36,075 nt of DNA from Pirellula sp. Lineage in GTDB: Bacteria > Planctomycetota > Planctomycetia > Pirellulales > Pirellulaceae. The stretch spans positions 1 to 36,075 of the forward strand of contig JAIPFP010000032.1 in assembly GCA_021736575.1 (NCBI GenBank), in the 5' to 3' direction. Within the stretch, counting starts at the first letter, position 1. Each line of letters opens with the position of its first letter. The position numbers and the translations under genes were made by a program. The notes under the pieces are model-generated. The model was given only the letters and a program-made list of their open reading frames with translations. It did no database searches and was not told the DNA's origin. Below, one piece after another: positions 8,898 through 17,604 of the stretch.

Positions 8898-10340
8898 CTA
8901 TCGATCCATCGAATTCGCTTTATCCCGCTTGCAATGAATGCCTATCCATTTGGCGAGCACGTTGCAACCAATGCCCCCCAGTGCGCACAGTACCAGCACG
9001 GCGGGCTGCCGATATCGCACCGAACCGATAAAGAACATGTGCAACACGGCAAAGTAAAGGCATGGCATCGCAAATAACCACGCACCCGGCAACTGTCGGC
9101 ACTGCCAAACACCTACCGCAGCGAAGCATACGATCGCCATATAGCCAATCGCTTCTAGCCACCTCACCGCGTCGCTGCCAAGTTCGCGTGCAACTGGGAG
9201 AGGAGACCACGTCTTGACCAACTTTACCAATCCGAGCTTTCTGGCGTCAGATGAGTTTTCGTACGCCCATTGAATACCAGCATTCTTCATTGTCCGATCG
9301 AGTCGCCACTCATACGTTCCGTCGAGGGGTACGGACCGGCTTTCTAATTGATGATCTTGGGCTCGTTGTTCGATTTCGAAGGCGGTGACGAAATTCATGT
9401 TCTCGTCGCTACTGCCGGACGCGCCCGAATGCCAACCGTCAACCAAGCTCGCTCCGACTTGCAACGTCGTCGGCACAAATTTGCCAGTAATATTGTAGTT
9501 TCGAATCCACCACGGGCTCATCACCAAGCAGATCGCAGCGCAATACAAAACGCAACATGTCACCCATTCTCGCAATTTTCGCCAATGAATCCTTGGAACG
9601 CACGGGACCATCACCAAGAACAAATACGGGAAAAGAACGGCGGGCCAAAGGCTCCAACTCGGCCTAGTCAGACAGGCAGCACCACTCAAGACTCCGGCCA
9701 GGATAATCCAAATGATTGACCTTTTTCGATTGTCGTCGTTGTTCGATTCGATGGCTAGATAAGTCGAAAAAAGGGACAGAATCATGAACGGGCAAAAAAG
9801 AGATTCGCTCAAAACGAAGATGCTCATGCCTATCGCGCCGGGATACAGCATGGCTAGCAATCCAGCCCAAACATGGGTTCGGCAGAAGCCTCTCTCCCCA
9901 GAAACAAGCAATGCTGACGCCCGCGTTAGATGGGAAGATAAACGCATCACCAATCCAATGCAAACGGCCCCAAGTACGCAGCCAGCCAAGCGAGCCGCCA
10001 TGATTGCCGTCCAAGTCCCCCTCTCACCTGCCGGCAAAAGCATTGTCCACGGGGAAAGAAACAGCGGATACAATGGAGCGCGGAATATTTTGGAATCTGG
10101 ACTGCCGTACTGATACGGCGTCGCATTCGCGATCGTTCTTGCCAAGGACCAATACGTGTCGCTGTCTCCCCACTTAAAGTGGGATTCGTCAGTAATACTC
10201 GATTGCCAAACCAATGCAGCCGACGCGCGCACGAAGAATCCCAACACCACAATAATCGCACAAACGATATTGCGCCTCTTGGATGACCAACGCGTGCAAG
10301 CACTGTCAGTTTGACTCACGGTATTCAGCTGCAAATTCAA
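8898..10340 (-). CDS. GT39/ArnT-like polytopic membrane glycosyltransferase
   Basis: The 480-residue protein has about ten hydrophobic segments, the first at about residues 27-44. The first external loop holds DESHFKWGDSDTYWSLARTI and then FRAPLYPLFLSP, the acidic loop and proline motif of GT-C enzymes of the PMT/ArnT/GT39 type, which use a polyprenyl-phosphate sugar donor on the periplasmic face. The first in-frame ATG is about 97 codons inside, after the first membrane segment and the key loop, so the start must be non-ATG: TTG 10340 or GTG 10319; neither has a clear ribosome binding site. The gap to the upstream lipoprotein stop is 9 bp, suggesting coupled translation. The acceptor could be lipid or protein; it cannot be told from sequence. 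Confidence 0.7.
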   Translation of the reverse strand: MNLQLNTVSQTDSACTRWSSKRRNIVCAIIVVLGFFVRASAALVWQSSITDESHFKWGDSDTYWSLARTIANATPYQYGSPDSKIFRAPLYPLFLSPWTMLLPAGERGTWTAIMAARLAGCVLGAVCIGLVMRLSSHLTRASALLVSGERGFCRTHVWAGLLAMLYPGAIGMSIFVLSESLFCPFMILSLFSTYLAIESNNDDNRKRSIIWIILAGVLSGAACLTRPSWSLWPAVLFPYLFLVMVPCVPRIHWRKLREWVTCCVLYCAAICLVMSPWWIRNYNITGKFVPTTLQVGASLVDGWHSGASGSSDENMNFVTAFEIEQRAQDHQLESRSVPLDGTYEWRLDRTMKNAGIQWAYENSSDARKLGLVKLVKTWSPLPVARELGSDAVRWLEAIGYMAIVCFAAVGVWQCRQLPGAWLFAMPCLYFAVLHMFFIGSVRYRQPAVLVLCALGGIGCNVLAKWIGIHCKRDKANSMDR

Positions 10341-10349
10341 GAGTAATGA

Positions 10350-12077
10350 CTACTGAGACAGGACGCTAATCTCAAGTTCGGTCATGCTTTGAAAGACCTT
10401 GAGGATATCCAAGTAAGGGTTTGGGTCTGTGAAATTCGACTCAAGCACCTTGATTCGATCGATCGAGGTCGGAAATTGTTGGTCGCTTGAATCGCTGGGT
10501 ACCCAGCGTTCACCATCGTGGAATTCGATCCAAGCATGAAACTTCATTTCAGGCTCTTCCTTGTTGCGGTTAAAAATCATTCCGAGAGCAATTCTTGTCG
10601 GAATACCCATTGCTCTACATACGGATGCGAAAAGGAGAGCATGTTCGACGCAATCGGCTTGTTTGCTTTTTGTGGTTTCCACTACTGAACCGATTTGATT
10701 ATCGAATTCCTTGAGTTCAATTCGCTTAACTAGTTCTTCCCTGCAAACCTTCACTTTTTCAAAAAGAGACACGTTGCCTTCATCGAGCTTTGATTGGGAT
10801 GCAACCAATGCTCGGGCGAACTCTTGGATAATGGGGCTTTTGGATGGGATGAAATCGGTGTCAACTTGCGAACTGTCATCGTTGTCCTTTTTTAGTTCCA
10901 CTCCACCCATTTCGTTTGGGTTTAATCCAACTCGAAAGACCGTTATGTCCACGGTTCTTGCGTTTTGGGATTTTTTGCGTTGATTGGTTCGATCCGAAAA
11001 CAGCTTAAACGGATCATTGTTACTGTTTTTAATGCGAAACGTTTGAGAAACGATGTTGGTGCGGTTGCTCATCAACCGATCCACCGCACCTGACAATTTG
11101 ATTGTCTTGGACGAAATCGCGCGTAGGTCGAAAACAGAAGAGAGAATTTGGGCAACAATTGGCTCCGTTCGAAACGAACGAATATCTGCGGACTGCATAA
11201 TCGATTTGTAGCCCTCGCCTTTTTCGTCTACCCATAACAAGGCTTGCATCGTTTCGTTGCCAACGGTGCTTATGTTGCTAACTTCCAAAAGATCACGCGA
11301 GCCGACGAACATGGTGGGCGTTTTAAAGAAATCGTCAGCTGCCTTTAATTTCCCCTCGACGACTTTGCCCAGAATCGGGTCAAAGTACTTGAGCTTACGC
11401 GTTTCCTTTGGTTCGAGCGGTCGACGCAGCATGGACTGATCGACGGCAAATGGACCTCGATAGTCCGGATTCCAGCCGATGGTGATTACGGGAGTAGCTT
11501 GTCCATTGTTTACGCCTTTCAAAGTCATCTTTCCGTCAATGCTATTTACATTGCCCTCGAAAGTCTGCTTGTTGTCGCCAATCTCAATCGACCCTTCTAT
11601 TCTGCGTAATGCACCGGTGTCGGTTTCGGTGGTATTGATCTTCAATCGTTGGACCAATGGCTCACCCTTGAGCGAAACCGTGGTTCGACTCTCGGCTTCG
11701 ATCTCAAATTCTGAGCTTTTGGAAACACTTACTTTTCGGTGCATGTATCCGATTGGGTTGTTGCCAATATACTGCACCTCCCAGATCTCTCGGGGTAATT
11801 GATCTGCGCTGATCCAAGGCTTGTTCGCATCATCAACCCGTGATGATGGCTGGATAACCGACCGCTTATCGGCCATTGTTTGATCAACGTCGACCCTAGA
11901 ATCGGCAGACGAGTCTTCGGTCTTAACAGGTTTGGGTTTGGGTGCAACGCCCAAGTCTTGAAGGATTCTTTCCGTTCTCTCTTCCTCTGGTTCGGGTATT
12001 CTCGTTTCGCAGCCAGGAACGCAGGTCAGGAACAAGAAAAGAAGTGAGTGTCGGATAATGGTTGATGGCTTTGTCAT
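10350..12077 (-). CDS. Transglutaminase-like domain lipoprotein
   Basis: The 575-residue product starts at ATG 12077 with a short signal sequence (Arg9-His10, LLFLFLTC, then VPGC), so Cys23 is the probable lipidated residue; proline at -3 from Gly-Cys context is slightly atypical. A charged linker (about 25-90) leads to a beta-rich middle. The C-terminal region is a papain-like transglutaminase core: KQADCVEHALLFASVCRAMG with Cys476, MKFHAWIEFHDGERWVPSD with His514 and Asp529, forming the expected Cys-His-Asp triad. Such domains act as peptidases, amidases or cross-linkers, and the triad looks intact. It is first in the cluster and 9 bp before the glycosyltransferase. It probably sits on a membrane facing the periplasm. 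Confidence 0.8.
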   Translation of the reverse strand: MTKPSTIIRHSLLFLFLTCVPGCETRIPEPEEERTERILQDLGVAPKPKPVKTEDSSADSRVDVDQTMADKRSVIQPSSRVDDANKPWISADQLPREIWEVQYIGNNPIGYMHRKVSVSKSSEFEIEAESRTTVSLKGEPLVQRLKINTTETDTGALRRIEGSIEIGDNKQTFEGNVNSIDGKMTLKGVNNGQATPVITIGWNPDYRGPFAVDQSMLRRPLEPKETRKLKYFDPILGKVVEGKLKAADDFFKTPTMFVGSRDLLEVSNISTVGNETMQALLWVDEKGEGYKSIMQSADIRSFRTEPIVAQILSSVFDLRAISSKTIKLSGAVDRLMSNRTNIVSQTFRIKNSNNDPFKLFSDRTNQRKKSQNARTVDITVFRVGLNPNEMGGVELKKDNDDSSQVDTDFIPSKSPIIQEFARALVASQSKLDEGNVSLFEKVKVCREELVKRIELKEFDNQIGSVVETTKSKQADCVEHALLFASVCRAMGIPTRIALGMIFNRNKEEPEMKFHAWIEFHDGERWVPSDSSDQQFPTSIDRIKVLESNFTDPNPYLDILKVFQSMTELEISVLSQ

Positions 12078-12332
12078 AACAGTTTTGAATGAGAGGTTGC
12101 GTTGGACCGAGTTCTATTTTAACTAAAACTTGGCAGTACTCGTTCCGATGCTTTGAGAGTATTCAGGTTATGACGATTGTACTAGCGAGAATTCGATTGG
12201 AAAAATAGCGAAATTGGAATGTTGGGTGGCATGGTGACCTAGTCTTAGTTGTTCTTCAGCGGATCTGAGGCAACGCAAACGATCAACTTACTAGTCGCTC
12301 CCATTTACCCTAGAAAAGCACGAGCTATTCCA
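12078..12332. other. Divergent intergenic region between lipoprotein and unknown gene
   Basis: This 255-bp AT-richer gap must hold promoters for both directions. Toward the lipoprotein I see TAAAAT on the minus strand (about 12123-12118) without a convincing -35; toward the plus-strand gene I see TTGGCA at 12130-12135 without a good partner. No hairpin or RNA gene was recognised. Confidence 0.3.
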
Positions 12333-13067
12333 ATGGGCAACGCTCCCGGATACCAATCCAGCAAAACCGCATCAGCCACAGACGCAAACTCACGCACCAA
12401 TCCGACCTCGAGCTTTCAAAGGCTTAACAACGAGGAACTCGAATCGCACATGGGTGTGTTCCGGTACGGTGCGTTCGATCTCACCGATGCAGTTCGTCCT
12501 TCGTATGATCTTCAAGTCGTACCCCGGCAAGGATTTCGAAACGATTCCTATACGGACCCAAAAACCAATTCTCAAGTTCCAGTCATTATGGCATCCGCTT
12601 CGAGAGAACGGCTATTCGAGCTATTCCTGGATCTTGTCGATTGCCTCGGCGACGAGGTCGATGTCGTCCTCGAAACCAGCCATTACGGAGAAGCCGGTGA
12701 ACACGAAGATCTTTACCGCGAGCACATCGATGTACCGGTCCTCAAGAGCGTATTTTATGACTTCGAAGATTTAATTCTCAACGACGGTTGTACTGGAATC
12801 GCTGTACTAAACCCTCGTAAACAACAGGAAGTGCAATTTGATGAGCACAAAATGTTGATTTGCTACGGATCCCCACTTGAAAAGTTTGAGCGTGTACTTA
12901 TCAAACACGATGTTTATCCGGACGAGCAAATTCGATTCATCACCGAAGCCGAACACGTGCATAGCAGCACCGACACCTTTGCACGCGAACTTCCGCGTCT
13001 TCAGTCCCAACTTGGGATCGACGCAAGTTGTTCGATGGACGACGATGGAATGTCGTTTGAAGTCTAA
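12333..13067 (+). CDS. Unknown protein, 244 residues, probably lineage-specific
   Basis: I do not recognise this protein. ATG 12333 is the first ATG in the frame; a TTG at 12249 would add 28 residues and the next ATG at 12447 would cut 38. The first 40 residues are Ser/Thr/Asn-rich and probably disordered. From MGVFRYGAFDLTD on it is a compact acidic alpha/beta-type sequence with RERLFELFLDLVDCLGDEVDVVLE, a segment around HEDLYREHIDVPVLKSVFYDFEDL, and a C-terminal region ending in DDDGMSFEV. No signal peptide or membrane segment is seen, so it is probably cytoplasmic. It lies 31 bp upstream of the HD hydrolase on the same strand, so the two are likely co-transcribed. Codon use is ordinary for the window. 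Confidence 0.75.
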   Translation: MGNAPGYQSSKTASATDANSRTNPTSSFQRLNNEELESHMGVFRYGAFDLTDAVRPSYDLQVVPRQGFRNDSYTDPKTNSQVPVIMASASRERLFELFLDLVDCLGDEVDVVLETSHYGEAGEHEDLYREHIDVPVLKSVFYDFEDLILNDGCTGIAVLNPRKQQEVQFDEHKMLICYGSPLEKFERVLIKHDVYPDEQIRFITEAEHVHSSTDTFARELPRLQSQLGIDASCSMDDDGMSFEV

Positions 13068-13098
13068 CGCACGGATTCAGCAATCGAGGCAAGTCAAT

Positions 13099-13788
13099 AT
13101 GGATCAGTGGAAACGCGAATGGCAACCGCAGATCGAACAGTGGGTAAGTGGTCAAATGGAATTGGCGGACTCAGGTCACGGAATCGATCACGTTCGTAGA
13201 GTAGTCGAGAATGCAAACCGGATCGGAATTGCGGAAAACGCTGACTTTGAAGTCGTTCTTCCCGCAGCTTGGTTGCATGATTGCGTGATCGTTTCCAAGA
13301 ATTCACCTGAACGCAAGATGGCTTCATCGCTCGCGGCAACGAGCGCTGAACGCTTTCTAATGTCGATCGGTTACCCAAAAAAGTTTCATGCGTCCATAGC
13401 GGCATGTATTCGATCGCACAGCTTTTCCGCAAACGTTCCGTGCGAGAGCATCGAAGCAAAAGTGGTCCAGGATGCGGATCGACTGGAAGCCGTGGGGGCG
13501 ATCGGATTGGCCCGCTGTCTAATGACCGGAGGTTCGATGGGACATCGCTTGGTTCATCCGGACCAGCCTTTTCCGATCGATCGACTCCCCAAGGACTCGG
13601 AACAATCCGTCGACCATTTCTTTTCCAAGTTGCTCGGTCTTCAAAAGACCATGCAGACTCTGGCAGGACGAGACGAAGCAGAGCGTCGCACTCAATTCCT
13701 TATCGAGTTCCTTCGACAATTGTGCCACGAAATTGGATTTTCTCGAATCGAACTTGACCATGCGATCGATAAAGCCATTGGGCGCTAG
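13099..13788 (+). CDS. HD-domain metal-dependent phosphohydrolase
   Basis: The 229-residue product starts at ATG 13099; GAGG lies about 9 nt upstream, and the longer upstream frame overlaps the preceding gene. HD-superfamily metal ligands are in order: GHGIDHVRRV with His31, AAWLHD with His60-Asp61, and VVQDADRLEA with Asp127. Layout and length match the small YedJ-like group of HD hydrolases, whose natural substrates (nucleotides or phosphate esters) are mostly unassigned. It is cytoplasmic. Its TAG stop shares the palindrome CTAG (13785-13788) with the stop of the convergent sufE-sufS gene, so the two coding regions overlap by 4 bp. Confidence 0.85.
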   Translation: MDQWKREWQPQIEQWVSGQMELADSGHGIDHVRRVVENANRIGIAENADFEVVLPAAWLHDCVIVSKNSPERKMASSLAATSAERFLMSIGYPKKFHASIAACIRSHSFSANVPCESIEAKVVQDADRLEAVGAIGLARCLMTGGSMGHRLVHPDQPFPIDRLPKDSEQSVDHFFSKLLGLQKTMQTLAGRDEAERRTQFLIEFLRQLCHEIGFSRIELDHAIDKAIGR

Positions 13789-15503
13789 CGACTCAACAAG
13801 CGGATCGCATACCCAACCGATTCAACGAACCGACTGACTTCGTCGGTTGTGTTGTAGAAATAGAAACTGGCTCGGCACGTGACCGAAACACCCAACCGAG
13901 AGTGCAATGGCATCGCGCAATGATGGCCCACTCGAATCGCGATTCCTCGGCTATCAAGAACCCGAGCAATCTCCTCTCCATGAATACCTTCAACCGAGAA
14001 CGAAATCACTCCACATTTGTTTTCCAAGTTCGGAGAGTACATTTGAACTCGTTCTAACTTCGCAAGCCCCGCCATCGCTTGCCCCACCAAAAGCCTCTCG
14101 TGCTCCATCAAACGATCGTGGCCGATCGCTTCCAAATATTCGATCGCGGGCTTCATCGAAATGATCTCCGCGATCGGAGGTGTACCAGCCTCGAATTTGT
14201 GCGGTAGGCCCGCAGCCGAAAAACCGTCAAAGGTGACAGATTTTATCATGCTGCCTCCCCCTTGCCACGGTGGCATAGATTCAAGCAATGAGCGTTTACC
14301 GTAACAGACCCCAACGCCCGAGGAAGCCAACATCTTATGACCACTAAAGACGACGAAATCGGCATCCCACTCCCGCACATCGATCGATCCGTGCGGTGTC
14401 GCTTGAGCGGCGTCCACAACAACGGTTGCACCGAAGGAATGGGCGGCGGCTACAATTTGCTTTACTGGGTTGATCGTTCCCAAAACGTTCGAAACGGCCG
14501 TAATCGCAACCAACTTGGTCTTGTTCGAAAGCATGGACTCGAATCGCTCGAAATCCAATGTGTAGTCGGCTCGCAGTGGCACCCATCGAATCGTGCATCC
14601 TTTGCGTTGGCACAACTGCTGCCACGGGACGATGTTGGAATGATGCTCCATTTCTGAAATCAATATCTCATCGCCACTTGTCAGATTTACATCTCCCCAA
14701 GCAAAAGCGATCAAGTTAATCGATGCAGTCGCCCCAGCGGTAAAAATGATTTCTTCGCATTTCGACGCATGGATAAATCGACGGACTGCTTCGCGGCTCG
14801 CTTCAAGCTTTTCCGTGGTCGCGACAGCCCACTCGTGCCCAGAACGATGAACGTTGGCGTAGTGCCCGGAGAACACATCTGAGATGGAATCGATCACAGA
14901 CCGTGGACGCTGAGAGGAAGCCGCGTTATCCAAATAAGCGATCGGCAATCCCGACTCATTGTGGACTTTGAATATTGGAAAGTCAGCTCGAATCGCTTCG
15001 ATGCGCAAATGCAATGGACCTAAGTCTTGCGCACGGTCTAACTGCAAATCCCTCTTTGGAGAAAAGTGCGGATCCGACGCCAATTGCTTGGACTCTGCGT
15101 ATTGCCGAATTTGGCGAATCATTGAGTGCAAGCCATTGCTTCTCAATGGGGACAAAAAAGACTTCAAGTGCAGTTTTTCGAGAAAGGACTCAATGGGAAA
15201 TGCAGAGATGACCTCCGGCTCCTTTCCTGAGTAGATGGACAGTAAAAGCGCTACGAGTCCTCTCACCATCGGAGCATCGCTCGAGGCCTGGAAATGGAAT
15301 TGCTCACCATCCCACTTTGGAACAATCCAAACCATGCTTTGACAACCAACTACCCGAAATTCCTCCGTGCAGAATTTGTCTGGAAAGGCTGGTAGGGTCT
15401 GCCCAAGCTCGATCAAAAACTGGATTCGCTCGTCTGCCGTTTCTAATTCGATGAACTCGTCTTGAAGCTCAGACAGATCGGCGTACGTCACATGGGCGTC
15501 CAT
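13785..15503 (-). CDS. sufS: SufE-SufS fusion: cysteine desulfurase with built-in sulfur acceptor
   Basis: The 572-residue product starts at ATG 15503, with AAAGAG 8 nt upstream; the frame continues upstream but there overlaps sufT, so that part is not coding. Residues 1-140 are a SufE domain: LPAFPDKFCTEEFRVVGCQS, with Cys54 in the VVGCQSMVW motif that accepts persulfide in SufE. After a linker of about 25 residues, 168-572 are a SufS-type (group II) desulfurase: AYLDNAASSQ, ANVHRSGHEW, Asp364-Gln367-His371, PLP lysine Lys390 in FSGHKMLA, PHKFEAGTP, and catalytic Cys529 in RVGHHCAMP. Free SufS and SufE normally form a complex, so the fusion would pass sulfur within one chain. It is the last gene of the suf operon, 32 bp after sufT. 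Confidence 0.93.
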   Translation of the reverse strand: MDAHVTYADLSELQDEFIELETADERIQFLIELGQTLPAFPDKFCTEEFRVVGCQSMVWIVPKWDGEQFHFQASSDAPMVRGLVALLLSIYSGKEPEVISAFPIESFLEKLHLKSFLSPLRSNGLHSMIRQIRQYAESKQLASDPHFSPKRDLQLDRAQDLGPLHLRIEAIRADFPIFKVHNESGLPIAYLDNAASSQRPRSVIDSISDVFSGHYANVHRSGHEWAVATTEKLEASREAVRRFIHASKCEEIIFTAGATASINLIAFAWGDVNLTSGDEILISEMEHHSNIVPWQQLCQRKGCTIRWVPLRADYTLDFERFESMLSNKTKLVAITAVSNVLGTINPVKQIVAAAHSFGATVVVDAAQATPHGSIDVREWDADFVVFSGHKMLASSGVGVCYGKRSLLESMPPWQGGGSMIKSVTFDGFSAAGLPHKFEAGTPPIAEIISMKPAIEYLEAIGHDRLMEHERLLVGQAMAGLAKLERVQMYSPNLENKCGVISFSVEGIHGEEIARVLDSRGIAIRVGHHCAMPLHSRLGVSVTCRASFYFYNTTDEVSRFVESVGYAIRLLSR

Positions 15504-15535
15504 GCATTCAACTCTTTCTTGAACAATGGTTTGAC

Positions 15536-15853
15536 CTAGAAAATGCCTAATTGATCTCGCGCGTCTTCGGTCATGCAATCCTGTGTCCATGGCGGGTCCA
15601 TCACGACTTTGATGTCGACCGCACCGACGCCTTCGATCGATTCGATAACCTGTCTGCTGTTCGCAACCAATTGAGGACCGGCAGGGCACATCGGACTGGT
15701 CAACGTCATTTCGACATTGACATTTTGCTTGTCATCTTCGCCTGGTTGGATGTCAACAACATAGATTAGGCCTAAGTCGACGATGTTGACAAACAACTCA
15801 GGATCGATCACTAGTTTCAATTGATCGCGAACTTGGTCTTCGGAAATAGGCAT
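15536..15853 (-). CDS. sufT: SufT / MIP18-family (DUF59) iron-sulfur assembly factor
   Basis: The 105-residue protein is a stand-alone MIP18-type domain: VIDPELFVNIVDLGLIY near residues 15-31, LTSPMCPAGP with Cys56, and the C-terminal signature DPPWTQDCMTEDARDQLGIF, almost identical in pattern to SufT/PaaD-like proteins. SufT helps mature Fe-S proteins in bacteria, especially under high demand. Length is typical for the minimal domain. ATG 15853 is the start. It lies 71 bp after the Rieske gene and 32 bp before the SufE-SufS gene in the same operon. Confidence 0.92.
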   Translation of the reverse strand: MPISEDQVRDQLKLVIDPELFVNIVDLGLIYVVDIQPGEDDKQNVNVEMTLTSPMCPAGPQLVANSRQVIESIEGVGAVDIKVVMDPPWTQDCMTEDARDQLGIF

Positions 15854-15924
15854 TATTCAAATGGATTGGGTTGTGGCAGTTGAAAAGGAACATGATCGGT
15901 GAGCAGGTCACCAAGCTTATTAGA

Positions 15925-16257
15925 TTATACCGTATCGCGAAGTCGGACAAACACCTCGTCGCCTCGAACTTCGACTTCGTGAGACAAAGTGGGTTCGGTC
16001 GCAGGCATGCACATGGCCTCACCGTTTCGAACATCAAATTTGGCTCCATGCCTTGGACAAACCAAACAGTTGCCATCCATCTCGCCGTCCCCTAGCGTTC
16101 CACCGTCGTGAGTGCATAAATCCTCTAAGCAAAACACTTGAGCGTTCAGGAGTACAACCACAACAAACCGATCATCTATCTCGATCGTATTCGGATGATT
16201 CGGTCGGAGATCGCTAAGCTTACAGGCGAGCTGAAATTCTTTTCTTTGTGAAACCAT
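15925..16257 (-). CDS. Rieske [2Fe-2S] ferredoxin-like protein of the suf operon
   Basis: The 110-residue cytoplasmic protein (no signal or membrane segment) has both Rieske ligand boxes: LCTHDGG with Cys48 and His50, and CPRHGAKFD with Cys67 and His70. It resembles the ferredoxin components of aromatic dioxygenases, but no oxygenase lies nearby. Comparable Rieske genes occur in suf operons of actinobacteria, so an electron-transfer role in cluster assembly is a reasonable inference, not shown. It starts at ATG 16257, 20 bp after sufD. Confidence 0.9.
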   Translation of the reverse strand: MVSQRKEFQLACKLSDLRPNHPNTIEIDDRFVVVVLLNAQVFCLEDLCTHDGGTLGDGEMDGNCLVCPRHGAKFDVRNGEAMCMPATEPTLSHEVEVRGDEVFVRLRDTV

Positions 16258-16277
16258 TGTCGTTGAGAAGAAACTTT

Positions 16278-17600
16278 CTATTCGTATTGGCGAACTTGTC
16301 GAGCGATTGCAACACCTAGAGCTTCTCGCACACTTTCGATGGTGACTCGGTCAAAGATTTGTTGGAAGAATCCAGTCACGATCAGACGCACGGCCTCGAC
16401 CCTCGTGAAACCTCGCGACTGTGCATAGAAAATCAACTCTTCGTCGACTCGTCCGCTTGTGCTTCCGTGAGTGCAGCGCACATCATCGGCTTTGATTTCG
16501 AGACCAGGAATAGAATCCGCTCGGGCGTTGTCGCTCAAAAGCAAATTGTCGTTGCGTTGATATCCGTCGGTTTTGTCCGCCCCGACATCCACCTTGATCA
16601 TTCCCCGCCAAACGGTTCGGGATCGGTCTTGCAACACCGCTTTGTAAAGGAAGTCGCTCGTGCAATGGGGCGCCGAATGCTGTTGAATGGTATTGTAAGT
16701 AAGGTGTTGTTTATCCCGCGTGAACATAACTCCATTTACATGACTGCTGGCGCCAGGTCCGACAAGCGCTACTCGTTGGTCCACTTGCGCAAACCGCGCT
16801 CCCATGGCAGCAATCGTCCACTGGAGATTTGCATCTTGACCGACGCTTGCACGTTTGTGAGCGAAATGCCAAGTGCCACTACCCCAGTCTTGCAAACCAA
16901 CAAATCGAAGATTGGAACGCGCATTTAATACAAGTTCCAAACCACCACAATGAAATCCGTCGGCATCCTCGTTCGAGCTGGTCGATTCAAATAGAACAGT
17001 GGTTTCGGCACCTTCCTCTAAGACGATCAGAACGTGCGTCAAGTCGACTTTGCCGTCGCCCATGGCCGCATGAATATGAAGAGGTTTATCCACCACTACA
17101 TTTTTTGGTACATAAAGAAAGTAGCCATCCGTCCACATGGCTGCTTGCAAAGCTGCGAACCGATCGACATGAATATCGATCTGCGAATGAAGATACTTCT
17201 TCACTAGTTCCGCGTGATCTCGAGCACATCGACTCAGGGAACCGAAGATGACACCTTGAGCAGCATACTTCGGATCGAGTGACTCAGCTGTCACTACGCC
17301 ATTCTCGGACCGCAGCGAGCCGCCAACATCCACCCCTTGTATTAGCCGAACAGGGGCATTCTGAACCGATTGCGTCTCGGATTCATCGATGGGTTGATAT
17401 CGATCCAGCTTGAATCCGCGGAGATCGGAACGCATCCAATTCTCATCGCGAGGGTTAGGCCAACCCATCGATTCGAATGCCGCCCAGGCGTCTTTTCGTG
17501 CTTGGGTGATCCAGACGGGATCGATGCGTCTTTCCAATAGTTGGTTGAAACCGGCTTGATTAAAACCGGCTAGGTCGTTGCGAGAAATTGTCGTTGTCAT
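16278..17600 (-). CDS. sufD: Fe-S cluster assembly scaffold component SufD
   Basis: The 440-residue protein matches SufD in length and pattern: a helical N-terminus (ARKDAWAAFESMGWPNPRDENW, key residues Trp-Pro-Asn-Pro-Arg), then the beta-helix core with FLYVPKNVVVDKPLHIH, VLIVLEEGAETTVLFES, and the C-terminal block IKADDVRCTHGSTSGRVDEE followed by LIFYAQSRGFTRVEAVRLIV. SufD pairs with SufB and binds SufC in the SufBC2D scaffold. The C-terminal Cys-Thr-His-Gly includes the conserved SufD histidine thought to help hold the nascent cluster at the SufB-SufD interface. ATG 17600 is 4 bp after the sufB stop, so translation is probably coupled. Confidence 0.93.
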   Translation of the reverse strand: MTTTISRNDLAGFNQAGFNQLLERRIDPVWITQARKDAWAAFESMGWPNPRDENWMRSDLRGFKLDRYQPIDESETQSVQNAPVRLIQGVDVGGSLRSENGVVTAESLDPKYAAQGVIFGSLSRCARDHAELVKKYLHSQIDIHVDRFAALQAAMWTDGYFLYVPKNVVVDKPLHIHAAMGDGKVDLTHVLIVLEEGAETTVLFESTSSNEDADGFHCGGLELVLNARSNLRFVGLQDWGSGTWHFAHKRASVGQDANLQWTIAAMGARFAQVDQRVALVGPGASSHVNGVMFTRDKQHLTYNTIQQHSAPHCTSDFLYKAVLQDRSRTVWRGMIKVDVGADKTDGYQRNDNLLLSDNARADSIPGLEIKADDVRCTHGSTSGRVDEELIFYAQSRGFTRVEAVRLIVTGFFQQIFDRVTIESVREALGVAIARQVRQYE

Positions 17601-17604
17601 ACGG

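Noticed and set aside
15504..15689. 62-residue N-terminal extension of the SufE-SufS frame
   Set aside because: Arg-rich, overlaps sufT in another frame, while ATG 15503 has a good ribosome binding site and begins the SufE domain.
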